From the NCBI GenBank assembly GCA_032622095.1, contig CP136068.1, positions 161,219,465-161,283,464 of the forward strand: 64,000 nt of DNA. Reading direction: 5' to 3'. The notes beneath the pieces were generated by a model. That model was not told the DNA's origin. It saw nothing but the letters and a program-made list of their open reading frames with translations, and did not search any database. The position numbers and the translations under genes are program-made. Positions within the stretch are counted from its first letter, which is position 1; each line of letters starts with the position of its first letter. The stretch is from Siphonodentalium dalli. Taxonomy: Eukaryota > Mollusca > Scaphopoda > Gadilida > Siphonodentaliidae. Below, in pieces: positions 20,615 to 32,220 of the stretch.

Positions 20615-21170
20615 TGGTAACATGGAACTGTACATTGGTCAAATTGAGGCTACACATCATCCAAAAGCACACCATAATATGGCAATTATTCAGACTGGCA
20701 ATTCTATGTATATGATCTTTGATACATGCTGCTTGATTCATTCGATTTTCAAGTATGCTATTTAACATTATATCAACATTGATATACATCCATTGACATA
20801 TGTAACAGTAGTAAGTATGCATACATGCATTATGCTGAATGATGGGGCCTTCATTATAGCAGAGTACAATCAGAGCAAGCAACATCAAAAAACGAACACA
20901 TACACAGCAGATGAAGTTACACTGTACAATTGTGTATGTCTATCAGAGTTAGATGGAAGCACAGATGTACCTATTATGCATGATTGAATTATCAATTGAC
21001 CACAGACCTACTGACTGCATCTATATTTTAAAAACAATTATTTTAAGTGCTTTCAATTATGAGTAATACTATTTCTCGACAAACCTAAAACATACGAATC
21101 GGGCCTCTCATTTTCAGACTTAAAGAAACAGAGTTAGTACACACTTGTATTTACAAATAACAGAGTTTAA
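20615..21170. repeat. Dispersed repeat of about 550 bp, copy 2
   Basis: It matches 11713-12290 along nearly its whole length with scattered substitutions and indels. No terminal repeats were identified. Confidence 0.75.
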
Positions 21171-21825
21171 TTTGCTTGCTAGTTGTTTTGGTATGATAGT
21201 ATTTATACATATACATGTATCAACACACTATCAATAACAGTCACTGATAGTTGGATTGAAACATTGAAGACAATTGTAGCAAGCACACGCGTATACATGT
21301 ATCACCTTCACATCAGCATTCAGCAACAGCCACAACTAGTCGGATTGATGCATTCAAGACAACTATAGCAGACTCTAATAACTATGCAACAATGTTCTCA
21401 TATCAACACATGTTCAGATAACAACATGATGCATGGGTCCGTGTATAGTTGCTGTGAACACATTTAAGGCAATGTAATAACAGCTTGTGACTGATGCAGT
21501 GATTGTGTGGAATTGAATATGTGATCATCCGTAATGATTCCTACAATGTTGTTGTTATACTAGTATGTGCTTACTCCATGAGTATATCACGGCACTATCG
21601 GTTAGTCGCAGACAGTTCGATATAAGCTGTAAAACAGCAGAGTCCGTAACTGGGCGATAACTTGGCGATGGCTGAGTGGAATTGGATTTCTGATCACACG
21701 CCAGTAACTCAGTTCATTATAATTTAAACAAAGTTGTTGTTGATATTGTCGCGTAGTCATTACTAGTTGACATCAAAACTAATGTGCAATATTCTGTTGC
21801 GGTTATCATCTTGTGTATGTTTTTA
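21171..21825. other. No gene seen
   Basis: AT-rich intron-like sequence. Confidence 0.4.
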
Positions 21826-21827
21826 TG

Positions 21828-22182
21828 GAATCACGTTAGGACAAAACATGGGACAATATGTTGTACTTTATGTGCGACATTTTGGATGTTTTGTCCTGCA
21901 CCGAAAGCGACAGAATATGCGACATTATATTGTACATTTTGTCGCTTCTGTTGTTTTCGATGCGCGTCAAAACATGCGACATTTCGTGCTGAAGGCAACA
22001 TAATGTCACATGTTTGTCGATTCTGTCGCGCACCGAAAGGGACAAAACATGTGCCATTATGTCGCTTTTGGTGCGGCGCAAGCGGCACACGCTTCCAAAT
22101 GTCTCATGTTTTGCGCGTGCCGAAAACAACACAAGCGACATAATGTTGTGTCGCTTTCGGCGCGCGACTGAATTAAATGTTG
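21828..22182. repeat. Dyad repeats of 'tgcgacat' / 'tgtcgc' words
   Basis: About 350 bp is made of alternating direct and inverted copies of 'gcgacatt', 'tttgtcgctt', 'gcaccgaaag' and 'ctttcggcgcgcg'. Many adjacent words are reverse complements, so the tract can fold in several registers. GC content and CpG are much higher than in the surroundings. Four overlapping frames exist on both strands, as expected of such a repeat. Confidence 0.75.
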
Positions 22183-22752
22183 CAGGCCATAGTAGTTCAT
22201 AATTGTCTGTTTTGAAACCGTCGCAACTAATGCTGTCGAGTTTCAACAGTCAATACTCGAGTCAAGTCTCAACACTGAAAATAAAACCCCACTGCCACAT
22301 TTCGTCTTCGAGGAAAATATCAATGCTTATTGCCATCGCCGGTTTTCGTAGACTAACATCGTTTCCGGTTCACAAACAAACCAAACTCAGACAGTGTTTA
22401 CATTATTCCAGCACTGTAGTAGCGTAGAAGCCACGTTGTCACCCCAAATAATTCTGAAATATATTACAGTAAATAGGACTGAATGCTACCAAGTTACGAA
22501 AACTTAATTACAAAAATTATTTCAAACGTAGCCGGAATGTAAAGTGCCTATTGCATTGGTTCTGATGCCATAACATAATATTGGAAGGTACCACATGAGA
22601 CACTCCATGGCTTATATTCACGCTAGGTGCCTATATGGATTATTATATTGAATAATGTATGACAATATGTTAGAACACATTTACAAGTTGGACACCGCAA
22701 ACTGATACCCTCTATCCACGTCCTAGTTTTTATTTAGCAAATCGGTGATAAG

Positions 22753-22918
22753 TAAATAAGGATTAACTGTCATGTGGACTGTTACTCGGATTGAGTACCT
22801 TTGACAGACTTACCTCACGGTTTATCCAATAAACAATTTTTTATAATTTTTTTTAAAGACTTACCTCACGGTTACATCTCCATAAAAATAGTCCACATGA
22901 CAGTTAATCCTTATATTT
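22753..22918. mobile_element. Short inverted-repeat element (MITE-like)
   Basis: Arms 'aaggattaactgtcatgtgg' (left, about 22757) and its inverse 'ccacatgacagttaatcctt' (right, ending about 22912) enclose 110 bp. The interior also has a direct duplication of 'gacttacctcacggtt' (22808 and 22858). Confidence 0.7.
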
Positions 22919-23097
22919 ATATACATTTAGCGAAAAAGCCACTTTTGTAAATGTATTTAAATCGAAAGTCTTTAAAAATACGCTCTTTAAAAAATCGTCA
23001 GTTGTGGGTTGCACCCCACAAGTTACTCAAACAAAAGATCGCACCCCACAAGTATTCTTGGGTATGTGCGGTCACCCCACAAGTATACTTTGGCCAG

Positions 23098-23690
23098 TAC
23101 GTCATGGCGTCCGTCCGGAAATGGTTTCCGGATGATAACTTTAGTTTCGGTTATTAGATCAAAAGCAAATTTCATAGATGAGTGTATCAGACCAAAATAC
23201 AGGTCAAGTTCGAATATGGGTTTGCTCCGCCCATGTTTGCGAAAGTTATGGCACTTTTTACTTAGAATCTTGTAATTTTCTGGTTTCCAGATGATAACTT
23301 TAGTTTGTGTGATCATATCTGAACCAAATTTGGTATATGAGTTTATCAGCCCATTTTTGCGAGAGTTGTGGGCCTTTTTGGACTTAAGACTCCTGTCAAT
23401 TTCTGGTTTCCGGATGATAAATTTAGTTTGTGTGATCATATTTGAATCAAATTTAGTACGATAGTTTATCGGCCCAAAATGCAGGTCAGGTTAGAATATG
23501 GGTTTGCTCTGCCCATTTATGTAAGAGTTATGGCCCTTTTACGACTTAGAATCCTGTCAATTTCTAGTTCCCGGATGTTAACTTTAGTTTGTGTGATCAT
23601 ATCTGAATCTGAATGAGTTTATCAGCTCGAAATACAGATCACGTTCGAATATGGGTACGATCCACCCATTTTATCTGGTTGCTTCAGATT
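23098..23690. repeat. Tandem repeat, about 120-165 bp unit, four degenerate copies
   Basis: Each unit contains 'ttccggatgataactttagt', 'gtgtgatcatatctgaa', 'gagtttatcag', 'aggtcaagttcgaatatggg' and 'cgcccat...gagttatggcc' in this order. Indels make unit lengths uneven. Non-coding. Confidence 0.8.
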
Positions 23691-23998
23691 TAGGGTCCTT
23701 GTTATTTTTTTCAGAAAAGCTGATGCCCCCAATGAAGCCACTTTTTTGGGGGACACTGTGGCCGAACGGCCTTTTATATTATTTGGATAGACCCATTGGT
23801 ATTCTGCGATTTTCTTTGCTTCATGCCACAAAGACGTGCGATTGAAATATTAGCTGTTTCTCCGCTGTTTCGCGCCAGGACCAACATCCGCATTTTCTCT
23901 CGTTTGACGATTTCGCGGTCGTTCAGCCAAGTGGTTCACTCATTGTGTCGTGGAATAACAGCCCTTCCTACATTATAGGCAAAATATAATTCTTGCAG

Positions 23999-24175
23999 AT
24001 TGTCCTACTACTGTCGGCTCAACAAACATGTACTGTATTGTAATCATTCAATCTGGTTCGGCATGGTCCCAGCCAGATGCACACGATCAGTGCGCGGATG
24101 TCGGAGGACAATTGGTGCAGATACTTGACGAGACGAAATACAGCCACATCATACCCCTACTCATGGCTACTGAAG
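23999..24175 (+). CDS. C-type-lectin-like domain, N-terminal exon
   Basis: Acceptor 'attcttgcag' ends at 23998 and donor GTACAT starts at 24176. It is 177 nt, phase 1-1. It begins D-C-P, with the first CTLD disulfide pair in 'YCIVI' and 'W...AHDQCADVGGQLVQI', which matches the W..A...C...GG.L..I core of the fold (helix alpha-1, strand beta-2). The second half lies on the exon at 27764, whose YWIDG continues the WIGL position. Phases agree, and the intron would be 3.6 kb. It follows the Ig exons on the same strand and in the same phase class. Confidence 0.7.
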
Positions 24176-24180
24176 GTACA

Positions 24181-24565
24181 TATCGTGTGACATTTATACG
24201 GAACTGAACTGAAACATATACAATCCCTAACAGTTACAGTTGTGTTGCTTTCAATGGACGTTTAAAGTCAGAATAAGGGGTCCCATTTTATACAGGGATG
24301 CTTGTGATTGTGGGACGTTGTTTTTTGTTTTATTTGTAAAACATTTGAAGCACTACTGTTCTAATCACACTAACAGCAAAGTCTATTATTTTACACGTTG
24401 AATGTTTTGCATGTAAATACATACATTTTTGATAGCGAAGAGCAACACATAGATTTATTCACTGATCAGTCGTGGTATTATATAAAGGTGACAAAAGCCT
24501 GGTTGAAATAGAAGCGTCGTAATACAATCGCTTGTGGGATTAAATAGGTACCCATTAATATATAT
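24181..24565. other. No gene seen (start of CTLD intron)
   Basis: Intron-like sequence. Confidence 0.4.
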
Positions 24566-24720
24566 ATATAACAAATGGCTTGGAGTTGACTATACCACAT
24601 TAGTGGTCCAAGAGGAGGAATAGTCCACGAGCCATAGTTGAGTGGAATATGTATCGTCGAGGACCACAATTTTAGAATAGTCAACGAAAAGACATGCATT
24701 ATTTATTATATTATATCGAA
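24566..24720. repeat. Snap-back hairpin element, family 1 copy 3 (inverted)
   Basis: Read on the minus strand, it gives 'gatataatataataaat', 'gtctttTCGttgactat', 'gtggtccTCGacg', a longer central loop, then 'accactaatgtgg' and 'agtcaaCTCcaagcca'. It is the fullest copy of the family and keeps the outer TCG-opposite-CTC mismatch. Confidence 0.7.
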
Positions 24721-27595
24721 CTTTAGTGTCAATTCTCGCAAAATGTCACAGCTATATTTACCGATTAATTAAATCAATTATGGAAATCGGTCACAGATTT
24801 TACAATTTATGGCAATCTGTTGATGATGGCAGGAGAGTATAACAATGATATTAGTTACAACTAACATCACATCTTTGTGATTCATGTATTATTTATAACA
24901 ACGCGTCGGTAACAAACAAATTTCAGGAAAAGCTTATTTGTTTATCTTTGATTAAATCCGAAAAGGAAGTTATACCAGTCTCTAAAAAATTAGGAGTGTC
25001 TGCCCCATGTTATTATACGGACAAACTATTTTAAAACTTTGAATAGATATGATCGGACACTTATTCCCGATGCTCCAACGAGTACAGTTCAATACAGTTT
25101 CAGGTCATTCCGATTGCGCGAAATTATTTGTTAGTATAAATAGAAAAAACTAATATTATGTGAGTAAGCTAGATACTGAGGTACTATCGAATAAATAGCA
25201 TTGCAGTGTTCAGCCAATGTGATAAAGTCACGATAGATATAATTTTAAACAATAGCATCAAGTTCAGATAATATCATGAGAGCAACACAGCCCAATACTC
25301 CGTAATTATGGAAACTCGAAGGTATGGACAACAATATGACACTGTCAATGTACACATACAAATTAGTGAGTACCCAACAGAATGACCGAAATACATCAAC
25401 AGCCGAGACCACCTGATGCCAAATCTCACGAGTGTATAAAACATAGAATAATATAAAATAGTTGTACGGTTCTTTGATATGTTTCTGATACGTTCCAACA
25501 CAATAGTTACCTGCGTAATTTGTATATAAACGTAACACTAACGTAATGCAGCTACATTGCTATAATATGCCTCTGTTGACGTAAAAGTAAATCGCTTATT
25601 GCACAGACTTCATGAAGGCAATGAATGTACTGATCGGTGGATACATACAATAGTGGAGCACCTTGAGTTTAGGGTGTAAACGTATAACGTTTATCGAGCA
25701 GACATTGTGACGGTAATGGCTGTAGTAGGCAGTTGATAAACAAATCAATACTGACAATAGTGGATCCACACGTAGTCTGTAGACAGTGGAGTACTTTCTG
25801 TTTGCCCTGTACTAGCCCCGAATCTAGCTCTGTGATGCAATCGTAATGCACGTTGAGCTAGTTTTAACAATATGCTAATCTAACGCTTAAATATCAATTG
25901 GTCGCCCACCCGTTGGCTGATGCTACTACACGTGTATGTGTTTGTAGATAATAGCGTTATTTCGACAATTATTAATGAATGGTTGCTATCAATAGCACAT
26001 CCGATTGACGAACATCAGATTGGTGACGTTATATAACCATATCACGGTGAATGTCGATGAATCTCTAATAATGTTTTTGAGGGACAGCATTGTTTCCAAA
26101 CGATCAGCCTCATGGGTCCATGGGTTATGGCAAATAATTCGTCGTTTTGCGGCCATGTTTGACCAGTTGACTCAACGTGAACGATCACACATTTTACTCG
26201 ACGATATATACGCATCGCGTATGCCTGTGTCCACATCCTTGTGGTGTGTTTCTAGCACTTTAACAAAACATTTGCTTTGGAGAATTATGCATGGCATGGT
26301 ATAATTGGATCCAATACTCCGTGTGACATGCATATACACCACTGTCTACTGTACTTGTGGCTGGTATAATTGTTCAATTCCACGTGTGATTGTACAACTG
26401 GCAATACTCTGAGTATTCCTTTAAACATATGGCAACAATCAACCGTGGATGACCATTGCTTGAGTTAGCAGTTAACCCGTTAAAATTGTGATGCACATGT
26501 ATAGCCTTATGAGTCTTGATCAAGTTATAAGATGACATGAACTGAATGATAACGCCTTTATAGACTCATTAGTGTATAATGCACACAACCTTTCGGCCGT
26601 CTGTGAAGCCTTTAAAATGACAATAGATAAACACGTTATAATTTCGACGTTAAAATCTACCACGTTTGACGTCAGTCTTAGAAACCAGTCAATGAGGCCG
26701 GATAGTTTGCCAAGAAGCCACGATCTCTGTTCAAGCCTGTCTTAGTTACTTTTCATCTTTCAGTTCGACAGTTTTCCTTTTATTGACGCGCCGAAGATTC
26801 CCGCCTAATACCGTAACTTTTTAGGAACGCTGTCCTGTGTTTTACTTGACTATCCGTGTCAGTTATGTGTCGTCCAACATTGTGTGGATGTTGTATATTT
26901 ACGTCCAATGTAAATGTGTTAATGATATCATGACTATTAGTTTATGGAAACATGACGTGCTGTTGACCCAATAACCAGCTGGAGACATATTTAGTATGTA
27001 AATTCGTGCACGTTTTGTCTGACAGCTCGTCTATCTTCGTATTCAATTAATCTTGGCCATACCCTTTCCTTACACTGAGATGATCGCATTGTTTCGATGT
27101 GAACAAAGAATTGGTACACGCCCAAACATTTACATTCTTCTCATACCAAGTTTAATAGCACACAACTACATGACCTTGCATTATCAATATTAGGATATTC
27201 GTCTGACGTGACAATTTAAATGAAGGGTAAACCTAAACTTCGATTAACATTTTAAATAAATAAAAAAAGCTTTAACAACATTAAAATAGCGATATAAGTT
27301 ATGTTCTATGTAATGACCATACATTACTAATATGGATCATAACCAATGGCGTGATGTTGGGTCCAGTAATGGCGCTCACATAATTATTCTGTCGTTAGAA
27401 TTATGTCGATAATAATTTACAATATACATGCACGTATGAATAGATGTGTTGTGTGATCTCCTAATCTCCACACTTGATACTGACACGTTCCATAGAGCTG
27501 AGCTGTAGGCATCTGACTGTTGATCCAGAAAAAAACAAGTGGTGAACAATTTCCTCAACGTACGCAGTCAGGCATCCGTCATTGTGTTTTCAAGA
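24721..27595. other. No gene seen (CTLD intron)
   Basis: 2.9 kb without recognisable exons. Minus-strand frames at 25.2-25.9 kb have no domain or splice support. Confidence 0.45.
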
Positions 27596-27600
27596 GTGGG

Positions 27601-27656
27601 GCCCATACCAATACAAACATGTAGTTAGCCCATACCAATACAAACATGTAGTTAGC
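27601..27656. repeat. 28-bp direct duplication
   Basis: 'cccataccaatacaaaca' plus 'tgtagttagc' occurs twice head to tail just before the second CTLD exon. Confidence 0.85.
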
Positions 27657-27763
27657 TGTCAGACCAAAGGTGCAAGATCCACCTGTTCGGCTGTTTGACT
27701 CTAAATATATATGGAAATGCCTCATCTTATCAACTTAACTTAACGGCTTATTGTGTGTTGCAG

Positions 27764-27945
27764 CATACTGGATTGACGGCAAGTCTGATTATAGCAAATT
27801 CATCACAAAGAGTAGTCAGCAGATTCTGGACACACACTGGGTGTTAAAAATGACAAACTATTGGTACGTGGTGATGTCAACATCAGGATTCACGAGCACA
27901 TACAGTTCTACGAAACATACGCATGCAATATGCCAGATAGTATGA
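27764..27945 (+). CDS. C-type-lectin-like domain, C-terminal exon
   Basis: Acceptor 'gtgtgttgcag' ends at 27763, phase 1 start. It reads 'YWIDGKSDYSKF' (WIGL-type strand), 'HWVLKMTNYWYVVMS', and 'HAICQIV' followed by TGA at 27943. The final 'ICQI' fits the last cysteine of the fold. Neither an EPN/QPD-type sugar motif nor the WND motif is present, and the third conserved cysteine is missing, so calcium-dependent sugar binding is unlikely. The exon could end the protein at the TGA, or splice at GTATGA (27940) in phase 0. It is the likely 3' end of the EGF-Ig-CTLD gene. Confidence 0.65.
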
Positions 27946-28004
27946 GCCATACCACACACAATTTATTAGACGTGAGGATTTTACACTTTGTCTAAGATTT
28001 ACAT

Positions 28005-28606
28005 GTAGTTCATCATACTCATTCGCCGTCAAATCGATTTAACATGTACTTCATCATACTCATCCACAGTCCAATCGATTTAACATGTAATTCTACATAC
28101 TCACTCACAATCCAATCGATCTAACGTGTAGTTCATTATACTCATTCACAATCCAATCGATTTAACATGTACTTCATCATACTCACTCACAATCCAATCG
28201 ATCTAACGTGTAGTTCATTATACTCATTCACAATCCAATCGATTTAACATGTACTTCATCATACTCACTCACAATCCAATCGATCTAACGTGTAGTTCAT
28301 TATACTCATTCACAATCCAATCGATTTAACATGTAGTTCATTATACTCATTCACAGTCCAATCGATTTAACATGTATTTCATTATACTCATTCGCAGTCC
28401 AATCGATTTAACATGTATTTCATTATACTCATTCGCAGTCCAATCGATCTAACGTGTAGTTCATTATACTCATTCACAATCCAATCGATTTAACATGTAG
28501 TTCATTATACTCATTCGCAGTCCAATCGATTTAACATGTAGTTCATTATACTCATTCGCAGTCCAATCGATTTAACATGTAGTTCATCATACTCATTCAC
28601 ATGCCA
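28005..28606. repeat. 40-bp minisatellite, about 14 units
   Basis: Units contain 'tcattatactcattcacaat' and 'ccaatcgatttaacatgtag'. The central part shows a two-unit higher order, in which units with 'cgatctaacgtgtag' alternate with units having 'cgatttaacatgtac' (about 28110-28320), while both ends are simpler. It starts about 60 bp after the CTLD stop codon. Confidence 0.9.
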
Positions 28607-29300
28607 TATATGTCATGAGTTATGCAAGTATCTACCTATATGTACAGTTTCTAAAGGAATGTGCGATGAAAGGATGTATTTCGAAAGCAAGAAACAGCAA
28701 GAAAGCACCGTACGAGTTCAGGAATTTCAACTTTGCTGATCAGTTCTGAGGGGAAACTAGGGTATATATTTAGCATTTTCAGCGTGCCCAATTATTAATA
28801 CACACTCTTATCCTCTCCTAAGTTTAAGGAACTGAGCATGTTGTGTGTATATCAGCGTTTAATGATCATGCGAAATGTCTCAAAAAACGACTTTAAAATA
28901 GAGTTCCGGAAATATCGGGACCATCAGCATTTTAGCAACGCTCACTGAGCCTTTTACACCACCTTGCACTCGTCATATGTTGCATGTCTTGAAAACGTGA
29001 CATTGTACAGGTTGATTCCGACTTCAAGTTAAGAAAATAAAACAGAGCAAACTAGAACAGAAAGCCCTGCCATACTCCAGACAGATTCCATCTCTCAGCG
29101 TCGAGCTAAATAAACTTGCCTAATATGGACCGCCTCGTTCCATCGACAAAGACATATTTTGATTGGACATGTATAAGTGATGAAAGACTATTGTGTTGCA
29201 TTCTATAACATTAAACATGCATCTAAACCAAACATGCGACGACAGGTTGTTCTGCCATAATTATCCAATAGTGATTCCCGAAAAAAGCAACGATAATTCT
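28607..29300. other. No gene seen
   Basis: Intergenic-like AT-rich sequence. Confidence 0.4.
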
Positions 29301-29304
29301 ACCA

Positions 29305-30080
29305 CGCGCTGTATAATCATTTATCTGATTATCTAACAAAACTACTGATTCTCCGAAGATCAAACCTTGATTCTCTGAAGATATTTCAGGTATCTTAGCA
29401 GCCACTCAATATTTGGGTGTATTTTTACCCTTTCTGTCGGTGGCTGGATACCATAACTATATGAAAGACGCAGAAACAAGATAATTAGTGCTAGATAACA
29501 TTTGCATTCACTGAGCACCTGTCTAATTTGATACGTGGTACGAATATCTGCTATTAAAATGTGCTTTTACTTCCAAGTATCGTAGAAACTAAGACAGTTG
29601 TTGCCTAATTTCGCGCATAATACTGGTCCATGTCCCGATCGCACCAACCTCTCCATATTGAGCGATTATAGTATATAGAGGTCTCGGTTTTGGAAAGCAG
29701 CGACACCAGATTGGTGAGTATACATTATTTTATTTAAATTAGGCTTACGCCACCTCCCGTGCATTATTTAATACTAGTTCGATGACAAACTGTCGAGTAG
29801 ATCATTAATAGAATCAGTTGGTTGTGTCGAGCTTCCGAATCTGCCAGTCTGAATTACCGCACGGACGGACCATGCTTGTGTTTCAAACAATACACTCAAA
29901 TTTAACAAAATTCCAATAATCATGTAATACCTTTCTGAACTCTTTTCCATGTTTTCTGTAGGCTATGGTGCTAAATGTCTGGAAAAATCTTCGGAGAATC
30001 AAAGTTTGGTTTTCGAACAATCAGTGGTTAGTTAATTCGGAGAATCAGATCAGATAATCGATTATACAAACGAGGGCGCA
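29305..30080. mobile_element. Terminal-inverted-repeat element, about 780 bp
   Basis: Imperfect inverted ends of about 80 nt share 'gtataatc', 'gattatct', 'actgattctccgaa' and 'ttgattctc(t/c)gaagat' (left 29310-29390, right inverse 29987-30070). There is no transposase frame between them. Family not assigned; no clear target duplication. Confidence 0.55.
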
Positions 30081-30126
30081 CAGGCCCGCTTACGATGTCC
30101 GTTAACTCATTATTTGTTTCACTCAT

Positions 30127-30215
30127 TATATATAAAGGTATGTGGCACGGGGTTAGTGGAATAAATCACTTCTTTCTTTCACTGTCCTTCAAGATGGTGA
30201 ACATTAAATGTGAGT
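30127..30215 (+). promoter_or_regulatory. Promoter-like segment with possible short first coding exon
   Basis: TATATAAAG (30127-30135), a pyrimidine-rich start region (cttctttctttcactgtcc, about 30168), an ATG at 30194 (MVNIK) and a GTGAGT donor at 30210 lie in the order seen in compact TOP-type genes such as those of ribosomal proteins. Only five whole codons would lie on this exon. No downstream exon was identified, so the gene is unknown or the segment is a stray copy. The duplicate at 30607 lacks both TATA and ATG. Confidence 0.35.
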
Positions 30216-30945
30216 CACCCTTCCGTGCTTACCTTGAGGGCTAATTTAAATGTTCCGCCGATGAGTCATTTAAGCACACCGATGCTGGTAAATAAATTAA
30301 GAAATTGCCATTAAATAAATAAACAAATGTTAAACAAACATATTTCTTTCAAAAGGTGGTAAGTGTTTTTTCCAGTTTTGAGCCTAATTGACAGTATAAG
30401 CTATATGCACAGTACAGAAGTAACTCTCCATTGTAGATCCATAACTTCATGCACCGTGCTTTGAAGGCACCGATAATCCGAGCCAAAACACTACGAAACA
30501 CAGACACATTCTAAAAAGTTATACGTTATATTACATGTATGTGGATAATTAGTTGTCACACATCTCTCTTTTAACCGATTCGACGTTCAAAAGGTTTAAA
30601 ATAAAAACTTTCTTTCACTGTCCTTCCAGTTGGTGAACATTAAATGTGAGTTACCCCTCCGTGCTTGCTTTGAGAGCTGATTGAAATGCTACGCCGAGGA
30701 GTCATTTAAGCACACCGATGCTGGTAAATAAATTAAGAAATTGCCATTAAATAAATAAACAAAGGTTAAACAAACGTATTTCTTTCAAAAAGGTGGTAAG
30801 TGTTTTCTCCTATTTTGAGCCTAATTGACAGTATAAGCTATCTGCACAGTACAGACGTTACTCTCCGTTGTAGACCCATAACTCCATGCACGATGCTTTG
30901 AAGCCACTGACAATCTGAGACAAAAACAATATCCAACACAAACAC
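30171..30945 (+). repeat. Tandem duplication, two units of about 340 bp
   Basis: Units at about 30171-30519 and 30607-30945 share 'ctttcactgtccttc', 'ggtgaacattaaatgtgag', 'gctggtaaataaattaag' and 'ttgagcctaattgacag' with modest divergence. About 90 bp of unique sequence separates them. Confidence 0.85.
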
Positions 30946-31090
30946 CTTGTAATAAAGTTTATTATCCATCCCTTGACTAACACTATTTTTGATGGGACAA
31001 ACGCCGACACGTGCTAATCCGGGAAAAAGTCATATTGGACTCCTGAATGTCCAAATCATGCTTTCTGATGATCACAATACAGGCTTTTAT

Positions 31091-32220
31091 CAGGGGGGCC
31101 GCACAAAAGTTTTATCATACTGGACCGGGGTGGGTGGGTCCGAAGAGGCCCGAAAAATGAGTTTGTGCAAATTGTTTTCTATTCACATTGTTGCCCTTGT
31201 TTTAAGTTGTTTTCAAATATATTCATTAATAATTGTGTTCTAAGGCAAGTTATGGGCTTTACAGACACTTAGGAACAGGGTAGGTATAATATATAAGTAA
31301 TACAGGGGAGATCTTCCAAAAAACATACGTATACCGGGCGGGGTGGGTGCATCTCAGAGGCCTGAAAAAAATTATTTGTGCAAATTTTTTTCAACCCACA
31401 TTATGGACATTGTTTTAAGTTGTTATCACTAATAAATGTGTTCTGACATAGATTATGACCTTAACCAACACTTAAGAACATATGTAGGTATAAGATAAAG
31501 CACTCTCTGGTGCCAAAGAAAAGTGATGACTGAATAGGAGTGCTGGTTTGCATTTCACCTCAAATTAATCTATTGAATAGTGCCTGATAGTGCTGGCATT
31601 TTCACTCTGGCATGTCTAATGACCAAATAATACTAGTGCTGCAGAGTAACAAAATACCTCAAATTAAAAAATAAACATGCCAGCCTGTTTATTTGGCTCC
31701 AAAGAGTGATACTTAATATTATATACTATATAACTGTCATTGCAGATATGTCTATAAGGTGTTCTGATATGATGGTTGGTGGCACCTTTTTGGGAACAAC
31801 AGTGAAGAAGTCATTAATTAGTAACTGGACTATTTATGTAAAAATTAAACACAATGTTGGCTTATTGGCACTATAAATATTACCTCACAATATCTGTGCA
31901 TACTGTAGATAGAATAAAACACTTTTTATTTCAAAATGTATTTTTCAATGTCGAAAACAACATCATAACCGTTGATAGTTGTTCAATTGTTTGAACACTT
32001 GAATCTGCCAGAAACGGACCAATTTAAAACTTACCATTGATTCTGTTTGATTTGGTCTTGAATAGATTTAAAATGATTTTTTTCCTTATTTTAGGGGGTG
32101 GGTCCAAAAAAATCAGACGGAACAAAAAAAATTGTTTCCACATAAAGGGTGGGTGGGTAGCAAAAGGGCTGTAAAGAAATTTTGGGCCCTGTATGTGTAA
32201 ATTTTTTCACGGCCCCCCTG
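31091..32220. mobile_element. hAT-like non-autonomous element with target duplication
   Basis: Terminal inverted repeats CAGGGGGGCCG / CGGCCCCCCTG bound 1130 bp. The flanks are the direct repeat CTTTTAT (31084-31090 and 32221-32227). CAGGG ends and a duplication of 7-8 bp suit the hAT superfamily. The interior holds two diverged copies of a unit of about 180 bp ('gggtgggt', 'ttgtgcaaatt', 'attgttttaagttgtt') at 31121-31300 and 31330-31502, and no transposase. A related inverted copy lies at 55.74-56.33 kb. Confidence 0.75.

Larger units (their letters stand above)
3360..27945 (+). other. Putative single gene: EGF(n)-Ig-CTLD
   Basis: All recognisable host exons in this span are on the + strand, and all internal junctions are phase 1, so they can be read as one secreted or surface protein with EGF modules, one intact Ig-like module and a lectin-like C-terminus. 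Known gastropod CREP/VIgL proteins join Ig and C-type lectin domains; an added EGF array would be unusual. No signal-peptide exon, transmembrane exon or poly(A) signal was assigned. Two or three adjacent genes of similar exon design cannot be excluded. Confidence 0.4.

Noticed and set aside
20210-20635. Minus-strand frame of 141 codons
   Set aside because: It lies entirely in the GTACC repeat tract; equally long frames exist on the other strand.
21784-22246. Overlapping frames of 115-136 codons on both strands
   Set aside because: By-products of the dyad 'gcgacat' repeat; no domain or splice support.
28005-28606. CRISPR array
   Set aside because: The 40-bp units are contiguous with no unique spacers, and the window is eukaryotic.
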